Position numbers and translations under genes: made by a program. This document shows positions 51,082 to 62,499 of a DNA stretch of 64,000 nt, one piece after another. How positions within the stretch are numbered: position 1 is the first letter of the stretch; the number at the start of each line of letters is the position of its first letter. The notes beneath the pieces are model-generated. The model did no database searches and was not told the DNA's origin. It was given only the letters and a program-made list of their open reading frames with translations. Source of the DNA: Takashimella koratensis (lineage: Eukaryota; Basidiomycota; Tremellomycetes; Trichosporonales; Tetragoniomycetaceae); assembly GCA_003116875.1 (NCBI GenBank), contig BCKT01000006.1:1086396-1150395 (forward strand). The letters are read 5' to 3'.

Positions 51082-53782
51082 ATGTCGGACGATCGCTTTG
51101 CTCGCTTGCAGACTGACCCGCGATTCCGCCGCCCCAAGCAGAAGAACCTCAAGGTTGAGATTGATGAGCGGTTTCGCGATATCCTCGAGAGCGAGGAGTT
51201 TGGCGGCAAGGGCAAAGGAAAAGGCAAAGGCAAAGATGCCGCGGGAGGTGAGTCCAGGTCCTAGTCCAGTCCCGTTCCCAATTTTAGGAGCAAGTGTAAG
51301 CGGTGGACTTCTGACGATGTGAATGACCACAGCTCGAGTGGATAAGCGAGGTCGAGCATTGACCTCGTCGCATCACGCCGACCAGTTGAAACACTTTTAC
51401 CGCATGCGATCACCGTCCCCGTCGGCTGCAGCTGAGCCGGCTGGGTTCGTCGATTATGCGCGCGGAGAGGGGCTCTTGGAGTCTTCGGGGTCTGAAGATG
51501 AGGGAGAGGACGAGGACGAGTCGGAAGTTGAGGAGGAGGAGATGGAGCTTGGTGCGCCGAAACGAAGGCTCCCGCACGAGGTTGATCTCTCTGAGGATGA
51601 GGAGGATGACGATGAAGATTCGGACGGGGACGAGGACGAGGATGAGGATCACTTGAACGTCGACTTGTCGGAAAATGAGGAATCCGCGTTCCCACCTGAA
51701 GCTGACGAGGAGGAGGAGGAAGATGAAGAGGAAGAGGAGGAAGAAGAGGCCGACCCATCGTGTCGGATCGCCGCTGTCAACCTCGACTGGGACAATCTCC
51801 GCGCCGACGACCTCTTCGCCATCTTCAACAGCTTCCTACGCCAACCGCCCACCGCTGCACCTGGCAGAACCGAGGGCAGGCGGAGAGGCGGGAAAGCAGA
51901 CAGTTCAGCGCCGCCCGTGGGGAAATTGTTGCATGTTCGTGTCTACCCAAGTGAATTTGGTAAGGAGAGGATGGCGAATGAGGATGAGTTTGGACCAGGC
52001 GGAGGGATTTTTGTGACCAAGGTAAAGGGGAAGGGCAAGGGGAAGAGCTCGGTAGAGGAGGATGAAGATGAAGAGGATGAGGAAGATGACAACGATGCGG
52101 AGGATGACGATGAGGAGGATGACGATGAGGACGACCAGGATGAGGGAGATGAGGAAGATGAGGAGGAAGAAGACGAACCGCTCGAATTCGAAGGCGAACC
52201 ACTCGAAATCATCTCCGACGTCGAATCCGACATTGGACCTGCTGGAGACGAAGAAGTTGACATGGACCAACTGCGGCAATACCAGCTCGAACGACTTCGG
52301 TACTACTATGCCATTGCGACATTCTCCAATGTCCCCGCTGCCAAGCTCGTGATGGATGAACTCAACGGGACCGAGTTTGAACGCACGGCTAATGTGCTTG
52401 ACCTGAGCTATGTCCCTGATGGTATGGAGTTTGCTGAAGACGAGCTGAGGTGAGTTGGTGCCAAGGACTAAAGGACGTGGCTGACTTCTGTAGGGATGAA
52501 GCGACTAAAGAAGTAAAAGGGTACAAGGGGAACGAGTTCATCACCGATGTAAGTGGAGAAGACTGTAGTCAATGTCATGGCTATGACTAACTTGTGCAGG
52601 CGCTGCGACATTCAAAAGTCAAGTTGACATGGGACCAAGACGACCCGAATCGATCCAAAGTCACTCGCCGACCCCTGACTCGCGAGGAGATTGAGGAAGA
52701 GGACTTTAGAGCGTACATTGCGTCTTCTGGTAGCGAGGACGAAGACGATGACGAGCCGGGACTCAGGGGTAACGCCAAAGACGATAAACCCAAGTCGAAG
52801 AAGCAACTCATTAAAGAGAAAAAGGAGAAACTCCGCGCGCTTCTCCTTTCGGGCGGAGACGAGGACGTCGGTGATATCTGGGGCAAAGCTGGCGGCTCAG
52901 CCCTTGATGAGGACGGTAGCAAAGGCGATATGGAGATCACTTTCCGACCCGGATTGAGCGGGGCCGTCGGTGCCGCCGAGGACGATGATTTGACGACGCT
53001 TGAGAAATACAAGTTGCGTATGAAGGAGAAGAAGGATAGGAAGAAGGAGAAGACAGAGTTGAAGAAGGCTAGCAAGGAGGATGGGGAGGGGGACAAGGGT
53101 GGAGACAAGGATGATTTCTTCGGTGACGATGATGAGGAAGATGAAGAGGCGGTGCAGGATGAAGACGATGATGCGGATGAGGAAGAGGAAGAAGGGATGG
53201 ATAAAGCAGAGGATCGCGGAGGACTCGTCGATGACTCAACTCGGCACTTCTCGATGAAAGATATTCTCAAAGCCGAAAAGGACGACGGAAAGAAACGACG
53301 TAACAGGCTACGCAAGAGTCAGGCGAAGAAAGACGCCAAGGCCGAAGCTGAAGGTCGAGCGCGAGAGGTCGAATTGGGTCCGGAAGGTTGGAAGATGAAT
53401 GTGAAAGATTCGCGATTTGCGGCACTTCATCAAGAGCCTGACTTTGCTATCGACCCGTCTAACCCTAGGTAAGTGGTGAACTCTACATTCTAAACCCAAG
53501 ATGAAAGAGGAGAGTGATGATGCTGACTGGGTCGTCTTTTACAGGTTCACAAATACCCAGGCGATGCGAGACATGTTGGCGGAACGACGGAGGGTACGAG
53601 ACAAAAAGATTGCTTCGGGCGAAGACCGGCCACTCGTCACTCCCCGTACCGATGCCAACGGGTCAGGGAAGGAGAGGGACCTTGACGCGTTGGTACAGAG
53701 CGTCAAGCGCAAGATGAACCAGAACGAGGCAGGCAAGGAGAAAGGGAAACACCATCGCGGTCGGAAGAGGGTGAGAAAGTAG
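51082..53782 (+). CDS. ESF1: Pre-rRNA-processing protein Esf1
   Basis: Nucleolar factor for 18S rRNA maturation. Five exons (51082-51247, 51333-52449, 52494-52548, 52600-53468, 53545-53782) total 2445 nt, 814 aa. Family hallmarks: the start RFARLQTDPRFRRPKQK with VEIDERF, then CRIAAVNLDWDNLRADDLFAIF introducing the RRM-like core, LRYYYAIATFSNVPAAKLVMDELNGTEFERTANVLDLSYVPD, the segment ALRHSKVKLTWDQDDPNR, and the C-terminal ESF1 motif DSRFAALHQEPDFAIDPSNPRF followed by a basic tail (HHRGRKRVRK). Several nearly pure Asp/Glu stretches (51600-51750, 52050-52180, 53120-53200) are typical of nucleolar proteins and of this family. Confidence 0.95.
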
Positions 53783-54088
53783 CGTAAGGACGGGGAGTAG
53801 GGTAGGCGACGAGGGTAGATATGTCTTGCACACTATGCATAGATCTGTGTCAGTATGACTGGGCTGGTTACCTCACCGCGATAGAAGCTTTGGACCACAA
53901 GTGTCGGTGTCGGGAAGAATGATACATGTTCTAATCACGAGGCAAACGTCACGTAACGAACGAGCATAAAGCAAGTGTAGTAAATTAGGATAAACCAAAT
54001 GAGCGAAAATAGATTCAATGCGGTATGTTATCAATTTGTCGTCCTTCCTCTTCCCTCTCCCCCTACCCTTTCCATTTTTCTACAAGCG
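53783..54088. other. Convergent spacer between ESF1 and SEC16
   Basis: About 306 bp of presumed 3' untranslated sequence for the two convergent genes. AT-rich bits near 53980-54005 (gtaaattaggataaacc) are plausible polyadenylation context. No gene seen. Confidence 0.4.
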
Positions 54089-57000
54089 CTATGACGCCTC
54101 GGGTTGTTGAAAAACATCGACGTATCTATTCCTTGCACCCTTCTTCATCGCGCTCGCTGGCCGCTTCGATGACGGGCGAGACAGCAAGTCGTCCAATGAT
54201 GCCGGTGCAGCACGGGGCGGGATTGGTCCTGACGAGCCCATTGGCGGCGGGCCCGAAGCAGGGGTGGATGCCCCGCTGCCTGGGCCAGAACTGAGACCCG
54301 ATCTGGGACCGGGTACACCCGAGGGTAGGTCGGATGCTGTGAATGACTCGGATAACGAGGTCCGAGGCATACCTGATGGCGCAGAGGCCATACGGGGTGG
54401 GTGGCCGCCTCCGCCTGGAGGACCCGAGGGGGGTCGTTGACTAGGAGGCGGAGTGGCAGACATCGCATGCGCACCGGCGGACCCAGCGTCGGCCCCAGGT
54501 CGCATCGAACGAGAAGGTGAAGCCGTCTGCGCACGAGACGGAGGAGCAGGTGGAGTAGGGACAGTCTTGGTCCCGTTTGCCTAAGGGAGTGTGAGCGCTT
54601 GGTTGAGAAAATAAAATTCGGAGCCTACTTACACCCGGCATAACCCATCGTTTAAGTTCAGGATCATAGACCATTGAAGTCGCTTCGCCAAGGTTCGCTC
54701 GAACAGGTCCTGACCCGCCTTCTGCTCCCTTTTTCCCTCCCCAACCCCAGCTCCCAAACCACCCTGCCTTGTCTTTGGCACCACCTATGATCGTTAGCAC
54801 AAAGCCATCAAGCGCTGATACGAGCTATATGCTAATCCGGCCCGCAACTCACCTTTGGGAGAATCCGCTGGAGCCGCCTTGGCTGCTTCGGCCTTCTTGT
54901 CAGGTGTGGCAGTACCTTGCTGTGCTCCTTCAGCGGGGACAGCGGGCGTCCTCGCTCTTGAGAGGGACGAATTTCCAAACCCGAGATCGTCGTCGTCATC
55001 ATTATCGCCACCCCACGCCGAGTTGCGTGGTTGCGATGGTGGCTGGAGTTGTTGTCTTTGGGGTTCTTGCTTGTCCCCCTCGCCTAGGCTGAGCTGCGCC
55101 ATGGGGTTGATCAAGTCCCCCTCGCTTGGGTTGTACGGCTCGTAACTAGCCGTATCCTCTTGTTCTCCCTCGGGGACCGTTTCCGTCGACATGCCCCATG
55201 GCGTGTACCCGCCACCACCTCCACCATATGCGTTGTACTGATCGCCATAGGACCCTCCGCTCAGGTGACCCGCCGCGCCAGCCGCTTGGTGTGAGTGCAT
55301 AGAGTCGTGTGGACCCAAGTGCCCGCCCAGCCCACCGTACATGTGTTGCTGCGTGACATCCACTGTCGAAGCCACGCGCGAGACACCTGCCGAGGGTGCT
55401 GGTGAGATTGTGCTGAAGTGGGAAAAGGGACCGACAACAGGAGCAGGCGGGTTCTTCCCACCCGCACCAGTAGCCGCCGTTGTCGCCGGCTGCTTGGTAG
55501 CCTTGTCCTCGGGTTCGTCGTCGCCGGCAATAAACTTGGTCAGCCTGCCTTCGATCCAGGACCCAATGGTCGCGCCCGACTTGGCGCGTCGACGACCACC
55601 AATCCCCGTAGCCGGATCCGCAGATGGCGTACCAGTGAGCCGCTCGAGGAGGTCGTCCATACTTGCCGAGAGGTGGCGGGGGAGGACGGACCTCGCGTTT
55701 TTCCCGGGCTTGGACGCGGCGTCAATAGCGTGGCAGTATTTCTTGGCCAATTCGGTATCGCCCACTTCGGCTGCACGCCACGCTCGGTCCAGCTTGTACG
55801 GCAACAACTGCGGGAGGCCCGGGAAGGGCGGTTCCACACCCTTGGGGGTAGGTACGAGGCTACGGGCGTACTCTGCCACTTCGGCAAAGATGACTCCATC
55901 CTCGTCTCGTGTCCCCTCAACGAGCATCACCTGCCTCGTCTGTGCACCGGGGGAGACGTCGGTGAATGGAGAGTTGGCGGAGAGGAGGTAACATGCCTGA
56001 GCGGCGTTGATCAGACTCAACCGGGCGAGGCGGTTACCCAGCTCGTCGAGGCACACGAGGTCGGTAGGTTTCCCGTTGGAGATGACGGCGCTCAGGACTT
56101 CACGCCACTGGTCGTTGGACGGGTCGTCGGTGATGTTCGCCGCGCTCATCAGCTCGTCCACTAGACTCGTGCTGTGACCCGCGAACAAAGAGTAGGCAGC
56201 CTTCATCGCGGCCGTCTGCTGAGCTACACTGGTGCCCATCTCTGCCGCAGCAAACTTGGTCACGACCTCTTTCCATAGCTCGGGATCAACCGAGCTGGAG
56301 ATGACCAGCGCGTGGCTCCACAGGCCTGCATCAGCTGCATAGCCCGCGGCACCTCGCTTGTCGCCAAGCAAGAGGAGCTTGGAGAGCTGTTCCAGATGCG
56401 CGGGGGAGGCAGCGACCGAGTGGGTGGGCTGAGAGACGAGTGGAGTAGTGTACGAGTTGCTAAATCCGTTGGCGACGGGAGCGGCAAAGGTAGAACCCCC
56501 AGCGGACACGGGGCTGGAAGTGGATGGCGTAGCAAGAGCCGCGTGGACCGCTTCTTCCGCTTTCGCACTGTGGGTTAGCTAGACTCCTCTCTTCAACTCA
56601 CTTTCCAAAGATTTTGCCGTCACCATGAACCATCGCCGCCAAGAGCCTGACGACGACCAATTTCCCCTCGGTCTCTCTCCTCGCGTGACTCGCTGAAGAC
56701 TTTAAATACGGCAACCCTCTCTCTAACTCATCCGCTCTCGCCTCGAGGTACGCGATCACTGCCTCTCTCCTCTTCTTTTCCGCTGCTGCACCCTTTGCCG
56801 CCGAAGGATCCAGCACCAGTGGGCCCGGGAAGACTGCCTCGTTACTCTTCAGCGCACTCCCTTCGACCACTTCCGAGACGCTACGGATCCACAACTGGCC
56901 TCTACCCGACGCGTACCCATACGATGGCGTGCGGGAGTGGCTCATCTCGGCTCCCGAGGGGTCCGAGATTCCCGGGAAGGCAGTGATGATTTGCCCGTTG

Positions 57001-60000
57001 AACCCAAAGATAGCGATAGGTGCGTTCCGCGCAGCCATCGTGCATCGCCCCAAGGGGTCCTCGGAGATCGGGCGCTGGTCAAGCACCTGCTGCGGGACGT
57101 AGGTCGGGTCCATCGAGGCCGTCATGGATTGGAAGTAGTTGGGCGCAGGAGGGGAAACACCGTATTCGCTGCTGTACGCTGGGGAAGCCGCACGGCCATA
57201 CGGGTCGTTGGACGGGGCGTACAGCGACGACGAGGAAGGAGGGACTTCGAGTGTAGAGGGCTCGTACGATGGGATGGACTGGCGAGAGACTTGGGCAGCG
57301 GGTGTCGCGTGCACCCGACTTGAATCGGTCTGCTGAGGAGTGTAGTCGGGGTATGGCTGGTATGTGCTCCCCGTGTGCGGTGCGTAGCTGTCCTGGGATG
57401 AGGGTGGCGCGTAGCTGTCATGCGTCGAGGGGGCCTCGTACGTGTCGTTATGGTGCAAACCCAAGCTCGAGCTCAGCGCATAAGGGTCCTCGACAGCACG
57501 CTGCTCAGTCGAGGGTTGGTAAGGTTCGTAACCGCTTGACTCGGTCGACGGCTGATAAGGTTCGTACCCTGTTGCCTCCTTTGGTTTGCTGTATTCCGGC
57601 TCGTCGCCCCACTGGCCTGACCCTCCCTCTGGATCCTCGTGCTGTGTCTCATACGGCCTAGTATCCTCTTCTCCACCCCACTCGTGCGCACGCTCTTGCC
57701 TAGCCTCACGATGGTCATCGTACGGCGTCCCGAGCGAACCACGGGGTTTGAGCGGTGAACTGACTCGCGGGGGCGCAAATTTCTCCTCGCCAAAAGGTGA
57801 CCCATGTCGCTGAGGTCCGAGGGACGCAGAGGGTGGAGGAGGCGGAGTGACCGTCATTGTTGGTGGAGTAACAGTGCGAGCCGGTGGAGAAGCGAACGCA
57901 GGTCGCGAGGTGGCACGCTGCGTCGTGCTTGGCGGTCGCAAAGGTGGGTCGAAGGAGGAGTAAGACGGTTTAGGCGGTGGGCCCCGGGCCGTCGCGGATG
58001 GAGGCCGGGGCGGTCCAGAGGGGGGCGATAAGCTGGGCTGGTGAGAGGTCGGAGGCTTGTAGGATAAAGGCTGGGCTGAAGGGTCGTAAGATGACTCAGT
58101 GTCGTAGGCCGAAGTCTGCGGCTGATGAGGAGTCTGGGTGATTCCGTCGATAGGGATGGCAGGGACCGCGGGTGGAGGCGGCGCGTAGGCTGGAGTAGTC
58201 GCAGCAGGTGTTTTCGACCTCCTGGGGGGACCCGAAGGCGGCGGGGGAGGTGGCGCAGCGACCGGCGGAGCAGCAGGTAACGGGCTGACAGATGCCGCAG
58301 GGGAGAACCCAGTGATCGGTGCTGGTGTTACCGAAGCTGGGCGGACGAAGCTCTTCTGAGGCTTGAGGAAGGGCGGGTCGTATGCGTTGGACGCCATGCG
58401 CTTGGGCGCCACTGGCTTGGACGGTGGAGCCATTGGTCCGCGTTGAGATCCACCTGCGACTGGAGCTGGTTTCTGCGAGGGGGCATAAGGCGAACGTGCG
58501 TAGGGATCGTATGTGTTAGCGTAGGAAGCGGCCTGTTGGGCGTATCCTGTAGCCGCTGGGGTGTACGTTGACGCGGGTGTGTACGCGGCAGGGGAGTAGG
58601 CGTTGGCGGGGCTGTAAGGATCGTATGCCGAAGTCGCAGGTGCAGCGGGCGCATAAGCGTCCATTGGAAAGTACGAGCCCTGTGAAGGTTGAGCCACTGT
58701 CGGCATCGTCGCGGTATCGGGTGGTACAGGGGTCCGCCTCGCTGCGTTCTCCGATAACGGTACAGGAGGCTGAATATCAATTTTTCCTTGGGGCTGTGAG
58801 TCCTCCCAGGTTGATTGACCCATCATCGCGAGTCGGACCTGGTCCCGCTCTTCGTCGGTATACCAATGCCACTCGTTGTTATCGTCGTACCATCCCTGAG
58901 GCACCTCGAATTGAATCGGCTCGTTCCCATCCTCTGTCACAGCCGACCACGGGGCGGTCTCAGTCTTGTTTGCTGCAGCTCCGTTGGAGAGAGCGGCTTG
59001 GGTCGAGGTGTCAGTGTCGACGCGGATTGACTCTTCGATCGAAGTATCGCCTAGCCAGTCGCTCTCGTTTGTGAACATGCTTTGGAGGGAAACGTCGCCA
59101 GGGTGCTGGTCGAGAGACGGCTGTCGCGAGTGCTCAATCGAGAGGGAAGGGACAGTGGATGGGGAAGCAGGAGCAGGGACGGGATCAGTGGTTGGAGCAG
59201 AAAACCCGAGATCGAATGCTCCCGCATCGTCGTCGTCGGCGAATAGCGCAGCTGCAGATGTTGGAGCTGGTGCAGCGTTTGTCGCGGGCGGGGGGTGCGA
59301 CGAGATAGGTTCGGGCTCGGGCTCGGCGTCGTCTCCAACTAAAAAATCCACCTCGGTGTCGTCTTCCAACCCTAGTTGGGCAGCAGCGGATACCGGTTCA
59401 GGTTCCGCTGCGTCCTCGTGGTCAATCACAGCCACGACTTCTCCGGGTCCAGAAGCTTCTGCTGCATCTGTTATAGGCGACCAAGGATCAGCGTTGGAGG
59501 ACGCGTGCTTGTGGATATGGACTTACCGTTTTCCGCCTCAAACTCGGCGAGCAAGTCGCTGTAGTCTTTGGAAACGGGTGCGGGTGCAGGGGCGGGGGCG
59601 GGCTCTTCAGCCTCAGCGGGTGGTGCGGTCTCGACGGGTTCCACAGCGGGCTCGGTGGGCTCGACGACTCGTTCAACGGTTGGATCAACGGCAACAACAG
59701 GCTCGACAGGCTCGACAGCGGTCTCGATTGGCGCGGCGACAGACTCGACGTGTTCAACGACAGGCTCGGGTTCCGCCAAGGCGACTACTGTCGGCTCCGG
59801 TGCTGGCTCGAGCTCAGCAGGCTCGAGTTCAACATGGTGAACCGAGGGCTCAATTGTGTCGACGTGGATCTCCTCTGCTGGTTCTGGGGTCGGGACGACC
59901 TCAGCCTCGGGTACTGATTCCGTTTCCTCGTGCTCCACTTCCGCTTCCCGGCTTTCTTCTAATGGACTTTGTTCGATCCCTCCCTGATTCTCAACCTCCG

Positions 60001-60271
60001 CTTCGCTCCCCTCTTCATGCGGCAGACTTTTCACAGGTTCCGCAAGTAGAGGTGGTTCCTCCACTTCCACTTTCTTCGCCTCTTCTTCGTCTCCGATCTG
60101 AGCAAACGGGTCGTCCTCTAGGTCTTGGCCGAGGTCGCCGATGTCCTCCGTCTCGGTTTTGGGCTCCAACAACGACGCGGCGCTTGGAACGGACGCTGCT
60201 GGGAGAGTTGTTTCGGGGGCCACGTTCGCCGATGCCGCGGGCGTAGAGTCGGGCGGCGAGTCTGAGCTCAT
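54089..60271 (-). CDS. SEC16: COPII coat assembly scaffold Sec16
   Basis: Large peripheral ER protein that organises ER exit sites. Five exons (59527-60271, 56602-59467, 54853-56567, 54633-54784, 54089-54580) total 5970 nt, 1989 aa. The first ~1000 residues are disordered: Glu/Val/Pro-rich in exon 1, then Pro/Ser/Tyr-rich (repeated Tyr-Asp-Pro-Tyr, SGYEPYQPSTE). The conserved Sec16 part starts near residue 1040 with ISEDPLGRC and PIAIFGFNGQIITAFPG; the central helical domain has LSKLLLLGDKRGAAGYAADAG and LWSHALVISSSVDPELWKEV. The C-terminal region has the Sec16 WG-rich LGEATSMVYDPELKRWVMPG and ends with SLDDLLSRP and MKKGARNRYVDVF, the segment that binds Sec23 in homologues. Two tandem copies of EPYQPSTE (near 57540) hint at local repeat expansion. 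Confidence 0.93.
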
Positions 60272-60573
60272 GGGCGAGGAGAGGAGTGGGTGGGTAGAAG
60301 GTACGAAGGGATGGTGGGTTAGGAGGAGAGACAGAGAGACGGGGGTAAGGTAGACACGTCATGAAGACAGCCATGCTGGCAGTGGCTGGTGTGGGGGATT
60401 GCTTCCGCTGGTGGTCTGATGCGTGTGGTGTTTAGCAAATACCAGTTACACGGGGATGCCCTTTGCTACATGTCACACCTCATCTATACATCACGTTCAT
60501 AGCCGGTCTACGCTTTCGTGTCGCTTTGCTTTTCTCCTCTTCACGTACCATATATTCACCCACATCCTACACC
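60272..60573. promoter_or_regulatory. Divergent promoter of SEC16 and PI31 genes
   Basis: 302 bp between divergent starts. Purine-rich on the SEC16 side, CT/CA-rich on the PI31 side (tctacatcacgttcat). No clear TATA box. Function inferred from position. Confidence 0.45.
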
Positions 60574-62270
60574 ATGTCTTCAGGCCCAAGTTCCAGCTCT
60601 GGTCCATCCTCACGATCCCTTCCAGTCGACCCGCTCGATCCGGCGCATCTCGTCCAACTTGTTCAAACGCTCTTACCCCGCTCCACCAGCTCGCCACTTC
60701 CTCGCCCGACCGATGCCGTCGCCGCTCTCGTTCATGCAATCCACACATCGCTCGATTTCCGACTCGCTCGATCCTCCCCGTCTGCTTCTTCCGCGCCCGA
60801 ACCCATCCCTGATGCAGGGGAAGAGATCGATGTCGACGTGGATGACGAAGCCTCAGAGACCGCTACAGCAGTCAACGACGATGCAGACCCAGATACCGAA
60901 GCTGCCCAGACCTCAGGCGAACCCGGGAAAGGAGCCCCGAGTGTAGAGGACCTCGCTGCTGCAAGGCTGGAAGAGGGGTGGAATAGTCGTGGTGAATCAG
61001 TCTACGAAATGGAGTACAGGCATACCCAGAGCGCAATGGTGTTCAGGGTGCGAGTGGGGCGGATCGGAGGAAGGGTGCAGATTGATGCTATGGCAGAGGT
61101 GAGTTGAGGCTGGGTTTGAATCTGTGAAAGGATGTTGTGAAGGGCGGGGCAGTTGGCCAATTTCAACGGTGTGGCGGTAGCATGGTTCGGAGTCGACCGT
61201 AATGATGACTGTGGGAGATAAGTGGCGAGGCATGATGACACTTTACTGACACGCTCCAGGACAACGAGCCACACACCGTGACCATACTCCTCAACGACCT
61301 TCTGACAACCTCGTCTTTCCCAATCCCATCGGCAGCGACGTCTTCCTCTTCCTCATCTGCTACATCCGCCCCCGCTCTCGGGTTCAGGTCTGAGACCGAG
61401 TAAGTGGCTCTCTGCACTATCCCCCTCACAAGTCCCCCTACTCGAAGGTGTGTCACGCTAACGACTTGTAGGATTGCACAGTTTGTGCGCAAGTACGACA
61501 CTACAGTGATTTCTCGACTTGTCCCTGGGCTTCAGAGGGAGGGTTACCACCAACCGTGAGTAACATCCGCGGTCTTCTTCTCACCCCACCTCCGTTCGCT
61601 TACTGACCCCCTCAGACCCGCTCCTACCGCCTCTTCTTCCTCCCGATCCGACCCGCGCCAGCCACTCGCTCCTGCGCCTGCGAACCCCTCTCTCCTCCTC
61701 GACCCTACCTTCCACCCACCTACCACCTCTCCCCACCCTGCCTCTATCGGACGACGAGACCTCGACCCTCTATCCGCTTTCCAGCCCCCACTCTCTGGCC
61801 TTCCTGCGCCGGGCAGCTCTGGCGTCCCCGGTCCCGACCGCGGCGGGGGGATGTACGTCGACTTCAACCATCCGTTATTCGATGGTCGGCGCGGGCGGGA
61901 CCCGGACCTTGATGGACCGGGCGGGTCGGTCCAGCCCCCGGGGGCGAGATGGGACCCCGTCGGGCCGTTCCCGGGTGGGTCCGGGCGAGGGGGTGGGTAC
62001 CACGGTGTCGGAGGGAATCCGCTCGGTGGAGTCGGAGTGGGTGATAGGGACTGGGGAGATGAACTGCCCCCGCCTGGAGAGTTTGGACCGGATTTGTCTG
62101 GTGGGATGGGGAGAGGAGTCGGGAGGGGCAGAGGTGGGTTCGGAGGGATGGGTGGAATGGGTGGGTTAGGAGGGCCAGGCGGGATGGGTGGGTACGGAGG
62201 ACCAGGTGGGTTGGGTGGAGGGAGACCAGGCCGAGGAGGGTTCGGAGGCGGAGGTGGGATGTTCCTCTAA
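60574..62270 (+). CDS. Proteasome regulator PI31-type protein
   Basis: Four exons (60574-61098, 61260-61399, 61472-61555, 61616-62270) total 1404 nt, 467 aa. The N-terminal FP-like fold is indicated by DAVAALVHAIHTSLDFRL, WNSRGESVYEMEYRH and FRVRVGRIGGRVQIDAMAE continued by HTVTILLNDLL and IAQFVRKYDTTVISRLVPGL. The C-terminal half carries the PI31 proline-rich motifs FNHPLFDGRRG and PPGARWDPVGPFP (the HbYX-like/GxRxDPxGP region that contacts the proteasome), then a strikingly long Gly/Met/Arg repeat tail (GGMGGLGGPGGMGGYGG) ending GGGGMFL. Homologues regulate proteasome assembly or transport. An Asp/Glu-rich insert (residues 85-125) interrupts the N-terminal domain. Confidence 0.88.
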
Positions 62271-62499
62271 ACCCGGGGATGAAGGGTACGGCGAAGGATG
62301 TCAAACCCCCATGATGGCTATGGTTCAGTTTTGTTCAGTTGTGTAACAAGAATGACAAAGATATGTATATAATGTATTCGGTTGACGAGGACGAGACCAG
62401 TTCTATGCCAAGAGATGCATTGCACTTAAAGAGAAGCAAAGGGCGTTCTTGGTTTAGCAAGAGTAGGGAGTAGTATTGGAATGTACAAGTAAAACTCCC

